From Chelydra serpentina (Eukaryota; Chordata; Testudines; Chelydridae), in assembly GCA_037349315.1 (NCBI GenBank), contig JBAIAC010000018.1, positions 2,790,001-2,854,000 on the forward strand: 64,000 bases of DNA, given 5' to 3'. The notes under the pieces are model-generated. The model made no database searches, was not told where the DNA came from, and worked only from the letters and a program-made list of their open reading frames with translations. Of this stretch, positions 12,808 through 24,463 are shown piece after piece. Each line of letters starts with the position of its first letter. The first letter of the stretch is position 1. The translations under genes were made by a program, and so were the position numbers.

Positions 12808-13491
12808 CAGGGCCAGTGCAAGGACGTTTCGCGCCCTAGGCGAAATTTCCTTGCACCAGCCCTGCGCCGCCCAACCCACCGCAACGCCACCCCGCCCAGC
12901 CAGCTCCCCGCCCCCAGGAGCTCAGCCCCCCCACCCATGGGCTGTGGGAGCTGAGCGTAGAGCCGGAAGGCAGGGGCCAGCCGCGGTGTGCCACCCCTTG
13001 TCTCCACGCTCAGCAGCGGGCAGCCGCGACGAGCCGCACCTTCTCTCCCATCTCAGCCACTCAGCGGGGAGGCAGGGGGCAGCCGCGACGAGCCGCACCT
13101 TGTCTCCCATCTCAGCCACTCAGCGGGGAGGCAGGGGGCAGCCGCGGTGAGCCGCCCCTTGTCTTCCCGCTCAGCAGCGGGCAGCTGTGGTGAGTCACCC
13201 CTTGTCTCCCAACTCAGCAGCTCAGCCGCTGAGCTGGGAAGCAGGGGGCAGCCGTGGCGAGCCGCCCCTTGTCTCCCCGCTTAGCAGCAGGCAGCCGCGG
13301 CGATCCGCCCCTTGTCTTGCTGCTCAGCTGCTGAGCGGGAAGGCAGGGGGCAGCCGCGGCGAGCCGCCCCTTGCTTCCTGGCTCTACGCTCAGCAGCTGA
13401 GCGGGGAGCCGGGAGGCAGCCACCCGCCGCCCCCCAAATCTTGACACCCTAGGTGACCGCCTAGGGTCGCCTAGTGCAAGCACCGGCCCTG
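12808..13491. mobile_element. hAT-like element with GC-rich minisatellite core
   Basis: Ends read cagggccagtgcaagg (left) and, reverse-complemented, cagggccggtgcttgc (right). The flanking 8-mer gcaggaga occurs at 12800-12807 and again at 13492-13499, an exact 8-bp target duplication typical of hAT transposons. The interior is very GC-rich and contains copies of a unit starting cagccgcg: at 13021, 13080 and 13139 (59-bp period), then irregular to about 13400. There is no transposase. Open frames through the core are by-products of low stop-codon density. It sits inside the repeat at 12046-13851. Confidence 0.88.
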
Positions 13492-13499
13492 GCAGGAGA

Positions 13500-13851
13500 T
13501 AACACCTCTTGTGGCAAACTAGTATTTCACCCTTGGTAATGTTTCTCTTCTGACTGGGAAGGGAGGAGTGATTACAGTTTCAGAGCAAACATTGTTATAG
13601 TTACAGAGCAAACATTTAAATATTACTTTATACCATGGGCTGTAGATAATACAAGTGAGATTATTACATGCAGCAACATATAAGCATTTCATAGAGTCTA
13701 AACACAATATACATTTGTATAAGACGAATTCCTATTTTGAGCAGAAGTAATATACAGGTAACCTGGTCTGGTCTCCGGCTATGAGGTTGTCAGTTCTTAG
13801 CTAATGCCTGCAGCCTGGGCAAGACCTGGTGTCTAGCCTGCGAGCGTCACA
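13500..13851 (-). mobile_element. Retroelement-like repeat, right part (interrupted)
   Basis: Continues the repeat at 12046-12807 after the hAT-like insertion. The junction restores a continuous sequence if 12808-13499 is removed. The right end, gcgtcaca, gives a TGTGACGC start on the - strand, fitting an LTR terminus. No matching target duplication was found. Confidence 0.4.
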
Positions 13852-14240
13852 GAAGCTACTGTAAACAAATTTATCTTATGAGCTACTGTAAAGCCTCTTG
13901 TTTGACAACATTTTCAGATTTGTCATGTGGTCTTAAGATTTCAGGCTACTGTGGTCTGTGTACCAACTTCATAAAAGAATATAAAAAATCTTTCTTATAA
14001 CATGAACCTTTGCATAACACACTCAATCACTGGCTTAAAAAACAGTTATCTAGGGTAGGGGGCATTGTACACTAGTGACAAGAAGCAATCAGCAAGTGTC
14101 TGAGATGGCCATAGGAATCTTTTCTTGAAAACACTGCAGTTCATTTATTTTTGGTTCACAGTACAGCAGGCATTCTCACTTTTCATAATGGCTTTGTCTT
14201 GAGAGAGCATTCCTTAGACAAGCACCCCACTGGTCTACCA

Positions 14241-14262
14241 ATTATAATTATAATTATAATTC
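14241..14262. repeat. (ATTATA)n-like microsatellite
   Basis: About 22 bp of attata/attataa repeats. Confidence 0.85.
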
Positions 14263-14799
14263 CATTTCTGATTGCGCAACATCCCTACTGCAACTACTAC
14301 AGCAGTTGCCTACATGAGAAGGTAATGTTAGAAAGTATATATGAATATTAGCTGCCCTTAAAGTGATAAATATTTTGTCCTTTTTTGAATACTCACACTG
14401 TATCCTGTTGTTTTCTCATTGGACTCCCATTTGTTCTGTTCCTTTCTCTCCCCATGCTCTCCTGAACATGTTTCCCAGCCACCTGGTCATTGGGGAAATG
14501 CTCCCTTTCTCCCTTTCACATTCTGCATGATTGCCTGGTCCGCTAATCTTCTCTACATGCTGCCCAGGATGCTGCTTTCTTGTACTAATACCCTCTTTCC
14601 CTAGGCGTTCCCCTTCAGCTGACAGCTCCAGTACCTAGGGGTGACTCCTGTTTCCTTTCTTCCTAACGTAGAAAGCTATGGTTTTGGTGTCTGCAAGAGA
14701 GAGCCAAGATGTGGCCACATATGATAGTGATGACTGCCATTGTAATGCCAACAAATACCTATCAGAGAAGTCATGTAAAGCATTTGTTATATACTGTCT

Positions 14800-14893
14800 C
14801 TCCGGGTCACGCAGCGGGCCAATGGCAGAGATTGGAATAGAACCCAAGTCTCTTGAGTCCCGATCCAGTCTATCCAGTAGGCTACACTCCTAA
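14800..14893 (-). mobile_element. MIR-type SINE fragment
   Basis: Reads 'gggtcacgcagcgggccaat', 'ggcagagattggaatagaac', 'ccaagtctcttgagtccc' and then 'ctatccagtaggct', the order of a reverse-complemented MIR from its core to its tRNA-related part. Confidence 0.6.
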
Positions 14894-16491
14894 TTTAAAT
14901 GAAGACTTAGCTGCATCCTCCATTCCAGAATTGGTTCTCCCAGAAAACAGCTCCTGGTTATTTCTTCCATCACTTTGGGAAATTTTCCAGTTCTAACCCA
15001 TTAATTCTCAGAAAGGTGAGGATTCACTAATGACTTGCACCTGGATTTAAGCTCTTGAGGGAATCCTTGCTTCTTCCATTATCACTGTGGCAAGTTAGAG
15101 CAACCAGTTTGGATTAGAGACCACACTCGGTCTACCCAGCCAAGTCCATAGCCTTTCTGTTTTTCTTCTAGCTCTGGACTGACCGAGTTTAGCACAAAAT
15201 AGAAACAGAACTGATATCTCTGGGTAGGCATAAAGATGGAATGCAGACCTCTCCAAGTACTATTTTAACTGAATAAAATGCTCTTCCGTCACAAATAGCT
15301 ATGAACAGAATTCTAGCATCTTTTAGAAAAGATTGAGACATTTCTGCAAAAAAAATAAGAGACACAACCAGGAAACGCTGCGTTAGCTAAACGAAGTCTA
15401 TAATTTGTATGGGGTTTTGAGGTATTTAATTGTTTCTTTGAAACCTGCAGCTCCCACGTGAGTACAGTAAAGTGGTGATTGGTGAGAAATGCTGTTCTTC
15501 TACATTTGGCATCTGTCACTACATACAACAGGCAACATAATAATATGCATATTGCTTTGATTTCAGATAAAGTACCTAAGAGTAGGCCAATACTTTCCCT
15601 AACAGTTTGTTTGTTACAAGTTTTTCATTGGAACAATCATACTTTTTCTATTAAAAATGGTGATTGTAGATAGAGCTAAATTTTAATCTATAAGAATAAA
15701 ATCATTCTTGAGATGAAATGAGAGATAATGTTTAAAAAAAAATCCTTAAATTGTTTAATGCTGCTACTTAAAGTTTGTAATATAACCAGTACATTTTCAA
15801 AGAGTTGTGCATGTTTTTAGATGTAATTTCTACTGTATGCATATAGTATTTAATTCTTCTGAAACACTTTGGGAGTGCAAAACCCAGAATGCACAAGTGA
15901 TTCCAGGCAAAAAGGATTTTGTGTTAACAATCTCTTTACTTGATGATCATGGTGGTATTAGTGGCATTATTTACTCTGATTGAACATCTAACTTTTGAGT
16001 TGCTTTCATATATGCCTACAACATAAGGCTGATTGTATCATTTGAACTGTCTCTATTTCTCCTAAAATCCCAGTAAAATTTGGGAGATGAATTCTTTCCT
16101 AGAGCTTGGACTTTTTCAAATATAATGGCAAGCCGAGTCAATATAACCCTAATTATTTAGCAGAATAACCCAATTTCCTTTAGCTTACAGCTATCTTGTT
16201 TTGAAATAAATCAGAAATAAAGGGAAACCTGATCAGGTCTTTTGAATAGTTAGGCTAATTCTTTTTCCTTTCCTATGAGATGTATAACTTTCATGAGTCA
16301 AATTGAATCAAAAAGGATTAAAAACACTGCCACCCCAATTGTCTGTAGGAGGGAGAGTGAAAATACAAAGTATAATGAACTAAACTCATTTTCCAAAGTG
16401 ATTTAGAAGCTTGATTGTTATTGATTGGGGATTGGGTAGCAATAACCCTAGGGAATTTTTCTTGCAACTGGCACCCACAATATAGTGCAGT

Positions 16492-17482
16492 CAGTCCTCA
16501 ATTTACACATTTTTTTTTTGCACGGTTTCAGTTATGCACAGTCAATGAATTGTGACCCTTTATTTTTGTACACAGTAGGGATTCACTTTTACATGGTGCA
16601 GCCTCTCCCCTCACTCCCTCCAGCCGGTGTTGCAGGGGGCCATAGAAACTCTGACCAGGGGCCCCCCACCCCCAAGTGCAGTCGGGACATGGGGGCTTGC
16701 CCCGCTCTGCCTGCCCACCCGGCACTCCAACCGGGGAACTGGGTCCAGGGCTCGCCCTACTCTTCCTGGAGCTCCTATTGGGAAGCGGGGTCAGGACACA
16801 GGGGCTTGCCTGCTTTCTGGCTGTAATGCTGGGCAGGTTGAGTGGGGTAAACCCACCATGCCCTGACCCCGCTCCCCGGCAGGACCACAGGGTGGAGCAG
16901 GGCAAGTCCCCGACACTGCTCTCTGGTAGGAGAGCCAGGCGGGTGGGCAGAGCAGTGCAAGCCCCCATGCCCCAACTCCCTGCCCCAGGAGCGTGCCTTG
17001 GGGGCCCCTTGCCAGTGTCCATGGCTGCCCACAAGGCCAGCTGGAGGGGATGAGTGGAGGTGGCCCTGATCCTTCCTGCCCCCGTCCCCCCTGCCTCCCC
17101 TCCCCCCGCCCCCATCATTGCCCACCCATCCGAAATCAGGGTCCACACCACTGCTCCACACTCCCCAGCCTCCCCAGACACCCCAGATGAACACTCAGAG
17201 TTCTGACTTCAACAACATGATGATAATGCTGATACTGTATCAAGTGCATCCTCAACATCAGTAAAGGTTAGTACCTCTACTGTAGTAAGTTTAAATTTCA
17301 TTGAAAATGTTTTAATAAAAGCTGTAGTGTTGTAGTGTATTGTATATATTAGGAAGGTCATTTTGTGAGCCTGGAATCTAAATCCTTATTTCCCATAGAC
17401 CCTTGGTATCTTTTTATACGATTTCTATTTGCATGGTGTGGGTTTTTTTTAAGAACATAACCACAGTGTAAATTGAGGCCTT
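16492..17482. mobile_element. TIR element with GC-rich core, possibly Tigger/pogo-like
   Basis: The 13-mer cctcaatttacac at 16496-16508 returns inverted at 17466-17478 (gtgtaaattgagg), and the inner flanks are AT-rich. Between about 16604 and 17180 lies a GC-rich block with long fortuitous frames on both strands. After it comes a fragment ending in aataaa that could be the decayed 3' end of a transposase gene; one frame reads HDDNADTVSSASSTSV. The terminus style suggests a Tc1/mariner-pogo relative, but no clear TA duplication is visible. Confidence 0.5.
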
Positions 17483-19369
17483 ATTATATTTCCTTTTGCA
17501 TGGAAGTAAACGCTAGGGATCAGAATACAGGGCTGGATTACTAGTACTTCATAATAAAACAAACCACCACTGTCACTCATCAGTTTTGGGGGTTTTGTGT
17601 GGAGTTTGGAAATGGACAGAGATTAAAGTTAGATTCCAAACGTACTGACTTTAGTAAAGAGAAAATTTTGTGAGCTTTAGTTTCTGCTGTGCAAGAATGA
17701 GCTTTATAAATCAGTGACCCATTTCCCCACTGAGAAGCTCAAGAGCTGAGAGAAGAGACAAAGAAAAGGTCTTGCTGTGGCACCAGCAGGAAGTGCTGGG
17801 ACAGAGAGCCTGATAATAGTCAGCAGTTCAATGAATTTAGGAGCTAGGGAGTAGGGCAGAGGGAAACAGACATAGACTGGGATTCAGACACAGCCTCTGC
17901 AGGGGGGGACTGAATCTCTTGCAATATGTATAGACATGGGGATAATTCAGTGCATCTCATTGCTTTTCTTTTCTGTCTTCAGATCAGATAAACTAGTCTT
18001 CAGCTTTTTATCATCTCTCTTACTCTTTCCTTCTGCTCGTTATCTCCTGAATAGGCGTATGCTTTCATCTTCTAGTTTCCATATCACTGCCACAAGAACC
18101 ATCTACACTACAGGCAATTGCTGCGGGTGCCCAAAATACTCAAGTCACTGCTCTTTAATCAAATGTATGTTAGGAAATGATACTTAGATTCTATTTGTTT
18201 TATTTTTCTTAAATGTGCACCTTCTGCCTCACACACAAGGACAGATCATTTTTTTGGCTGAATCTCAGAGGTCAACGGATTGATATGTCCTTGGGGAAAG
18301 TAAGTGGGGAGAGGGATAGGAAGATCTATCTACAAAAGAGTGTTTACAGCACATTGTTCTATGAAATAACATTGGCTGCAGTGGCTAATGGTCTTGGATG
18401 CAAGTGGTTTAGTAGTCTTCCAGCTGGAAGAGTGGAGCTCAGACTACAGTGCCGAAAGCATGGGGTGTTACTGTAGATAGTAGATGTTTGGATGAGGATA
18501 GTAGAGAGTTTGGGTCCATGATAAACTCATGGGGAAAATTCAACTAAGACAGCATTTTTAGAATAATTTCCATGCCAGCCAGATCCAGGAGAGGGGATTT
18601 TGTGATGCTAACTGCTGACTTTCATCGGGATGAAAACATTGGATTGATTAAAACAAAGAAAGATCAGATGAGGTTCCAGGTCATATCCATTCGCACTATA
18701 ACATAAAGAAATGGAGCTTCATACTTTCAATGTATGTACCATGGTACTGTCACAGTTTGTAGGTTTGGCCAGTAAGCACTTCTGTGCAAAGTATCTCTGG
18801 CATGACCAAAGATTACATTGTATTTTGGAGTCTTACAGCACTGAATTGACTTGGCAGTAGGTATTTGTAGCAAAAATGCATTGAACTATGATTCAGCAAT
18901 TTAGATAGTCAATGAATTGTAATATTTGTGTCATAGGTTCATGAATGCCATGGATAGCAACATGAAATCTGCTTTAATTGTGCTAAAATTTGAGGTTTAG
19001 TGATGACAAATGACAGCAGTGAGCATTATTTAAAAGGAAAAAATCTAATCCAAAGGAAGAAAAAGACAATAAGATAAAACACAGTCCACGAATATTGAAT
19101 TTCCACTTATTTCTCACAGATAATTAGCTGTTATATACGTATCTTGATCTGTCCATATTCAGTTTAATTTATAACTGCCACAATTTGTTTCTGGATCCTT
19201 TTTATCCTACTTTGCCTTCCACTTTAATGAGTCTTGGAACTCATTGCATTATCATGGCCTTGTTGGGAGAACCAAGAAAGAAGTGGCTAAGAGAAGCCAT
19301 GCTTATGACCTGATTTAACAGTAACACCTTGAGTATCAGTATTATCTTTCTGTCGAGCTGTTGAAGGTA

Positions 19370-19467
19370 GGATTTTCAAAAGTGCTTAGGTGACTTGGAA
19401 ACACAAGTTTCATTGACTTTCCGTGGGACTTGTGCTCCTAAGTCATTTAGGCACCTTTTACACTTTT
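19370..19467. repeat. Imperfect hairpin repeat (gattttcaaaagtgctta)
   Basis: The left arm gattttcaaaagtgcttagg pairs imperfectly with 'taagtcatttaggcacctt' on the right, around 'cattgactttccgtgg'. It is a small palindromic repeat of a kind frequent in turtle and bird genomes. Confidence 0.5.
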
Positions 19468-19800
19468 ATACTCCACACTTGCTTTTTATAGCTCCCACCA
19501 GCATAGTATCTAGGAAAATTTTATGAGCAATATGTCACATGCACAAGCCTTTTCTCTCTCCCTCATGTGCATATGCATGCATGTGAGAGCGCGAGAGAAA
19601 GAGATTATGGAAATGTTATTGTGAAAAGTTGGCATCTGCATTTGATTCTAAAGGCAGAGAGATTCACAGTTGTTATGACCCTTCAGGGAAATCATTCTGT
19701 AGTTGTGTGCCAACAACTGAAAAAGCTGTATCTTCCAATCCCATCGGTTTAGCTCATTTTATGGACAAATATCTTGGGTCATGCTGAATGACGCTACTGT

Positions 19801-20003
19801 CAGGGCTGGCTCTAGCTTTTTTGCCACCCCAAGCATGAAGCCGCCGAAGCAAAAAAAAAAAAAAAGAGCCGGAGCTGCCGAAGCAAAAAACAAAAACAAA
19901 CGGCCCTTGAAATGTACCGCCCCAGCAATGGCCGGAATGCCGCCCCTTTGGATGTGCCACCCCAAGCACGTGCTTCCTTTGCTGGTGGCTGGAGCCAGCC
20001 CTG
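19801..20003. mobile_element. hAT-like MITE, cagggctggctctag family, 203 bp
   Basis: Left end cagggctggctctag and right end ctggagccagccctg are inverted repeats with an approximate 15-bp match. The flanking 8-mers are gctactgt (19793-19800) and actactgt (20004-20011), a target duplication with one change. It shares its inner blocks ('ttttgcc.ccccaagca' and 'gctggtg.ctggagcc') with the 780-bp element at 24464-25243, so the two are short and expanded members of one family. An A-run lies in the middle. Confidence 0.87.
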
Positions 20004-20163
20004 ACTACTGTATTTGGTCATAGTTAAAAAGGAACAAAGAGCCTCAGAAGTAGCTTGGGCCTATCCCCACCACTGAGAATGGTACTTGCAATACTGAAGA
20101 AGACTTACCAGTACCATTTTATATTTGAAGTATCCCTTCCCACACTATTAGTTGATCATTAAA

Positions 20164-20245
20164 GCCCCTATCCAGCAAAGCACTTATGCATGTGCTTAAA
20201 TTAGAGCATGTCAATAATGTTTCACTTAAAGTTAAGTACAGGTTG
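20164..20245. repeat. Short interspersed fossil repeat
   Basis: Contains 'cagcaaagcacttatgcatg' and 'cacttaaagttaagtacagg', motifs shared with the decayed copies at 1829-1905 and 3262-3326. Confidence 0.35.
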
Positions 20246-21089
20246 ACTGGATTAAGGTATAATTGATTCTAGCCTTACAGAGGAAAACAACTTCCCATTC
20301 GGCAATCCTAGTTAAACTAAAATATGTATTAGTCCTGCTCGTGACTCTGTTGGCAATTGGATCTATATAGTATTCCAGATATTCAATACATGCTTTTTGA
20401 CATATTGTACACAGAGCTAGGAAAATAAAGCTGAACCACCAGGTACAGTGGAAAACAAAACAGTTAATGTTCTATATTATTCCATTAAATTACTAGCTCT
20501 GTTTATAGAGGAGCTATTCGTATGGGTTTTTTTAAATTATTATTACAAATGAAAGAAGCTTCTGTGCTGGCAGTGTTGCTGGTTTGCTTCACATTCTTAC
20601 ATGTAGCCCTTAGATGGTTTGAGAGTAAATGATAAGAGAAGGAGTGATAAATAGTCAGGTTCTTCCAAAGATTCAAAAGTTCTGGAGTTACTGCCAGTGA
20701 CAGATGGTTTGTCCTTGTTCATCACTTGTCTTCTTGACAGCATATCTCTGTTCTCTGCAAAATCTATCCCAGCGTGTTCTCAAGACCTTTAGAAGAAGAA
20801 AAATATTTTCTGTTTTAGCCATGATGTTGCACATTGGGTCAGTGGCATTCATGTTTGACCAAGTGGAATCCCTTCTTCACAATGCAGTGCAGCATTTATT
20901 TTAATAGGCAGTCTAGGAAATTGCTGGAGTTTGAGGTTACTACCTAAGTTTGTAAGTAGCTATGTGATCCCCAATTCTAAAGTTGCAAAGATTATAAGAA
21001 TATTAGCCTGTGCTAGGGGTCTGCCTCCCGTACTCTCACTGAGTAGCACTTATGCAAGTATTCTCATTGTAGGGTACCACGGAAGATTG

Positions 21090-21508
21090 TGTTACGGCAT
21101 AGCAAGGGTGTTTTCGCTTTCTCATGCTAGTCAGGGTGTTTTTGCTTTCTCACACTCTTTTAGCAGCCAGCCACTGTAGGTCATGGCCGGCCAGCTGCAA
21201 TCTGTTTTGAGCTAATTAAAATAGCTTTTGCTTTGCATGGCCTTGAGCCAGGAGGCGCCGGGAGGCGGCCCCTGCTTGCTTATGTATGAGATGTTTGTAT
21301 ATAATTGTATGAGTCCGGCCCCGTTTTGGACTCCTTACCAGGCCCGAACTTCGGTGAGCTGGGTTCCCCGTCTCCGTGACAGCAATGCCAGGAGTCCCCA
21401 TTGCGGATGTGTCACTTTGCCTTCAATAAAGCCAATAACTCACAGTGTTGTGGGCCTCGTTCTTGCAGAGTACCCTGGGTAGGCCCGCAGCCTCCCATGA
21501 ATGTAACA
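21090..21508 (+). mobile_element. ERV-type solo LTR, 419 bp
   Basis: The ends tgttac and gtaaca are exact inverted repeats, as in retroviral LTRs. A TATA-like tgtatataa lies near 21295 and the polyadenylation signal aataaa is at 21425-21430, placing U3, R and U5 in sense orientation to GRID2. No second LTR, primer-binding site or viral coding sequence lies nearby, so it is a solo LTR left by recombination. No clear target duplication remains. The retroviral class is not assigned. Confidence 0.65.
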
Positions 21509-23579
21509 CTCATAGATTTCAATAGAACAGCTCATGTAACTACTTCTCAGTGTGTGAGTAAGGTGGCAGAATCGGGATCTTTGTGTTCGTTATTGCTCTG
21601 TCTTTTTACAAAATTTGGCTCTCAGGTTGAACTGTTTGTGTGGCTGCTTTAGTAGGACATAAAGAGTAATCTCCACTGGGACAAATCCTCAGGTGGTATA
21701 ATGATTATTGCTTCACTGGCTTCACTGGAGCAATGCTAATTTACTCTATCGGAGGAATTGGCCTTAAAACCCAATATAAAATTGACTTGCTAACATGACA
21801 CTTTGATGTTTGGTGTTGAAGAGTTATGTGATATGGCAATACACATTTGGCAGTGTAGCTTAACTCACAACAGGGCTGGAAAGAGAGAGGAAGAAAAATC
21901 ATTCCTTGAAATCTTTCGTTATACCATGACACTCTTGCACTCCCAGTATAATAAAGTTACTGTGGATTGCAAGACACCCAGTGGTGTGAAAGAAATGTAA
22001 GCTCAGCAGCACCAGGTCTTTTATTTAATATTGCTACTTTGGATGTGAATGTCTGGCAGATGTATTGCAGTGAGCAAAATAAAACAAACAGGTTTTCATG
22101 TTTGAGATTCAAACCTGATACCGGATATCATATTGATTTTTCAGTGTTGCAGGATTTCCAAGCAAGTCCACCAAATTGATGGCACCGATAGCTCCATGCA
22201 GCATTTTTTATCTCCATTAAAAAAAAAAGGTGTTGGAGTGTTTGGACACTATTTACATATCTGCATGGGTTCATCTGTGGCTAGGAAAGAGTTAATTGTT
22301 TCATTTAATACTTGTGAAGAATTTCATTTTTCATGTGCTTTCCAGCCCTCATTATGAATGCATACTATAGTTTAGTTCAATTTTACCCTAAGATGTGAGT
22401 TGCATAAACAACACCATCACCTGCTTTCTGTCTCGTATGGAAATTTCCAGTCTGTCCCTTTTATGTGTGCAGAGCACTACTGTCTGTCACAAAGCCAGCA
22501 ATATGGGCAGATGAGTTCCAAAACTGCACAGTACTCAGAGGTTTGGGTTATTAAACTCCCTGTCTTGTGGGTGCCCCCTACCAATTTGTTTTTAATGCTT
22601 TTAACTTACAGGTATCAGATTCCTTTTAACTACTGCCCTCGCTCTCATTGAACTTATCGGTTTATATATTCCTTTGCCCCCTTCCACAAAATGCAGAGTT
22701 CAGGCCAGCTCACTGGGTATGCACGAAGATGTTTACCTAGACCACAAAGAAATGATATTCTTCCTTTAGTGGATCATCCCCTCAGATGCCGAATAAATGC
22801 TTTAACTTTGCGAACACATGAGTAATAAAAAATAATTTCAAAACAGCTTTATTACATGACCTCCACGACATTATTATGTGGACTTTTAGTTATGAGTACT
22901 GAGGTTTAATTTGAACCAGAAATGTTCTTTGCTTCTAATATCTCTCTGTTCATTAAGCTATTCTTATTTGCTCTCCTCCCTCCCCAGTGAAGATGCAATG
23001 GACTCCTTAAATGAACAAAACTGCAAACTCAGTAGAAAGTCAAGGGCATCGTGGAAGGTTGTCATGACTGTAAAGGCATGCCTTGTCCAAGTAATGACTG
23101 TTTTACTGACAGATAATTGGATCTAGGCTGTGTTAGTGCTAGCTTTGATTTTTTTTTTTACTGTTCTAATATAATAATGAACTTGTAAACTCGTGCTTCG
23201 TAACTGCTGATCAAGAGGACTGTTCTATGGTAGATTATGCTTATTATTATTTTATTATCAGCTACTTTCAGAAAGCTGCAGTGTTTAGTGTCAGGCTCAT
23301 TTAAGTTTCAAAACATTTCCTGTAAGGAGGAGGAGTCTATAAAATATTTGATTGGGTTTATTAAAATCTTTCTATTGTGCCCAAACTCTGAATTTTTGTG
23401 GCATACTACAAAAGCACATAAACACGATAATGTAAACATGTCCAAAAGATATTAACAATAGAGTGGTGGTGATAGGAGAGTAGTGCCTAGCCCGTTGAGC
23501 TAGGCACCGTACCCACACCTAGTAAGAGAGAATCCCAATCCTGAAGAGTTTTTAATCTGTACAGACAAGTCTGGGAGAA

Positions 23580-23810
23580 AGAGAATAATATTAGCATCAT
23601 CATTTTTCAGATAGGAAAGTTCTACAAAGAGGGTGAAATACTGACTCTGTTGAAGTTAATGAGAGCTTTGCATTGATTTCAGTGAGTTCAGGATTTTATC
23701 CAGAGAGATTGTTGCTCAAGGTCACACAGGAAGTCTGTGGCAGAGCAAAGAACTGAACCCTCATCTTCTGACTCCCAGTCTTATCACTTAACCACAAGAC
23801 TATCTTTTAT
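23580..23810 (-). mobile_element. MIR-type SINE, interrupted
   Basis: The left part reads 'catcatttttcagatagg'. The right part reads 'gctcaaggtcacacaggaag', 'ctgtggcagagcaaag' and 'tcacttaaccacaagac', the reverse complement of a MIR. The two are separated by about 64 bp (23634-23697) that belong to a small hairpin repeat. Confidence 0.6.
23634..23697. repeat. Small hairpin repeat inserted in a MIR
   Basis: 'gaaatactgactctgttgaa' on the left pairs imperfectly with 'cagtgagttcaggatttta' on the right, around a short loop. It matches a palindromic turtle repeat type and interrupts the MIR at 23580-23810. Confidence 0.45.
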
Positions 23811-24143
23811 GGGAGAAAACCCGTCTCTTCAGGAACTTTCCTAACCTCATGATCAACCTCCGAAACAGTCACCTTCAACCCTAAAAAAATCAAAGGGGAA
23901 AAGATCCTGAAATCTAAGCTCTTCTCTGACAGACTTCAAGGCGAAGTGAATTGCTCAAACAATGACAATTCACTAAAATGTGAGTCTTTCATTCTAAGGC
24001 TGCAGAGATGTTAATTGCCCACTTCATTTTAAATGTTCCCCTATAACATGTGTGAGCTCCTTATTCCTAATCTTTCCACCTTATGCTTAGCTTGGCTACT
24101 CTGGTTACCTTCCCAGACCTAAGGAGGAGGTCTGAGAAATTCA

Positions 24144-24225
24144 ACACTTGCTCCTTCCACCAACAGAAGGTGGTCCAATGAAAGATATGACCTCACCCAC
24201 CTTATCTCTCTCATTGGCTATGGGT
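24144..24225. mobile_element. Penelope-like element terminal fragment (inferred family)
   Basis: Reads 'ccaccaacagaaggtggtcc', 'aatgaaagatatgacctcac' and 'ccaccttatctctctcatt'. The same terminal block occurs at 37790-37875 and 48365-48450. From memory, longer copies of this family in turtles encode a GIY-YIG domain as in Penelope-like elements. That identification is not visible here. Confidence 0.5.
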
Positions 24226-24463
24226 CATAGGTGTTTGTAGTGACTGAGAGGGGCTGAAGTCTGAACAAATACACGTTGCATTTGTATCAGTATGTAATTT
24301 TTAAAAAGTGAACCTCAAAGGTCTTGATCTGCTGAAAATGTCCTGGCTGTAGGTTAAAAAGCTGACTGCATTATATAAAAAGCCAAATAAGTCAGAAACC
24401 AAATTTGAAGATAAGGTGGATCAAACCATGAACAAGCCAGTGCCTCAGATATATAGCAGTAAT

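Noticed and set aside
12690..13483. Several overlapping Ala/Pro/Ser-rich frames on both strands
   Set aside because: They fall in the minisatellite core of the hAT-like element at 12808-13491 and have no consistent frame or known domain.
16528..17181. 217-codon - strand frame and several overlapping + strand frames
   Set aside because: All lie in the GC-rich core of a TIR element. Long frames on both strands at once reflect scarcity of stop codons, and no domain is recognisable.
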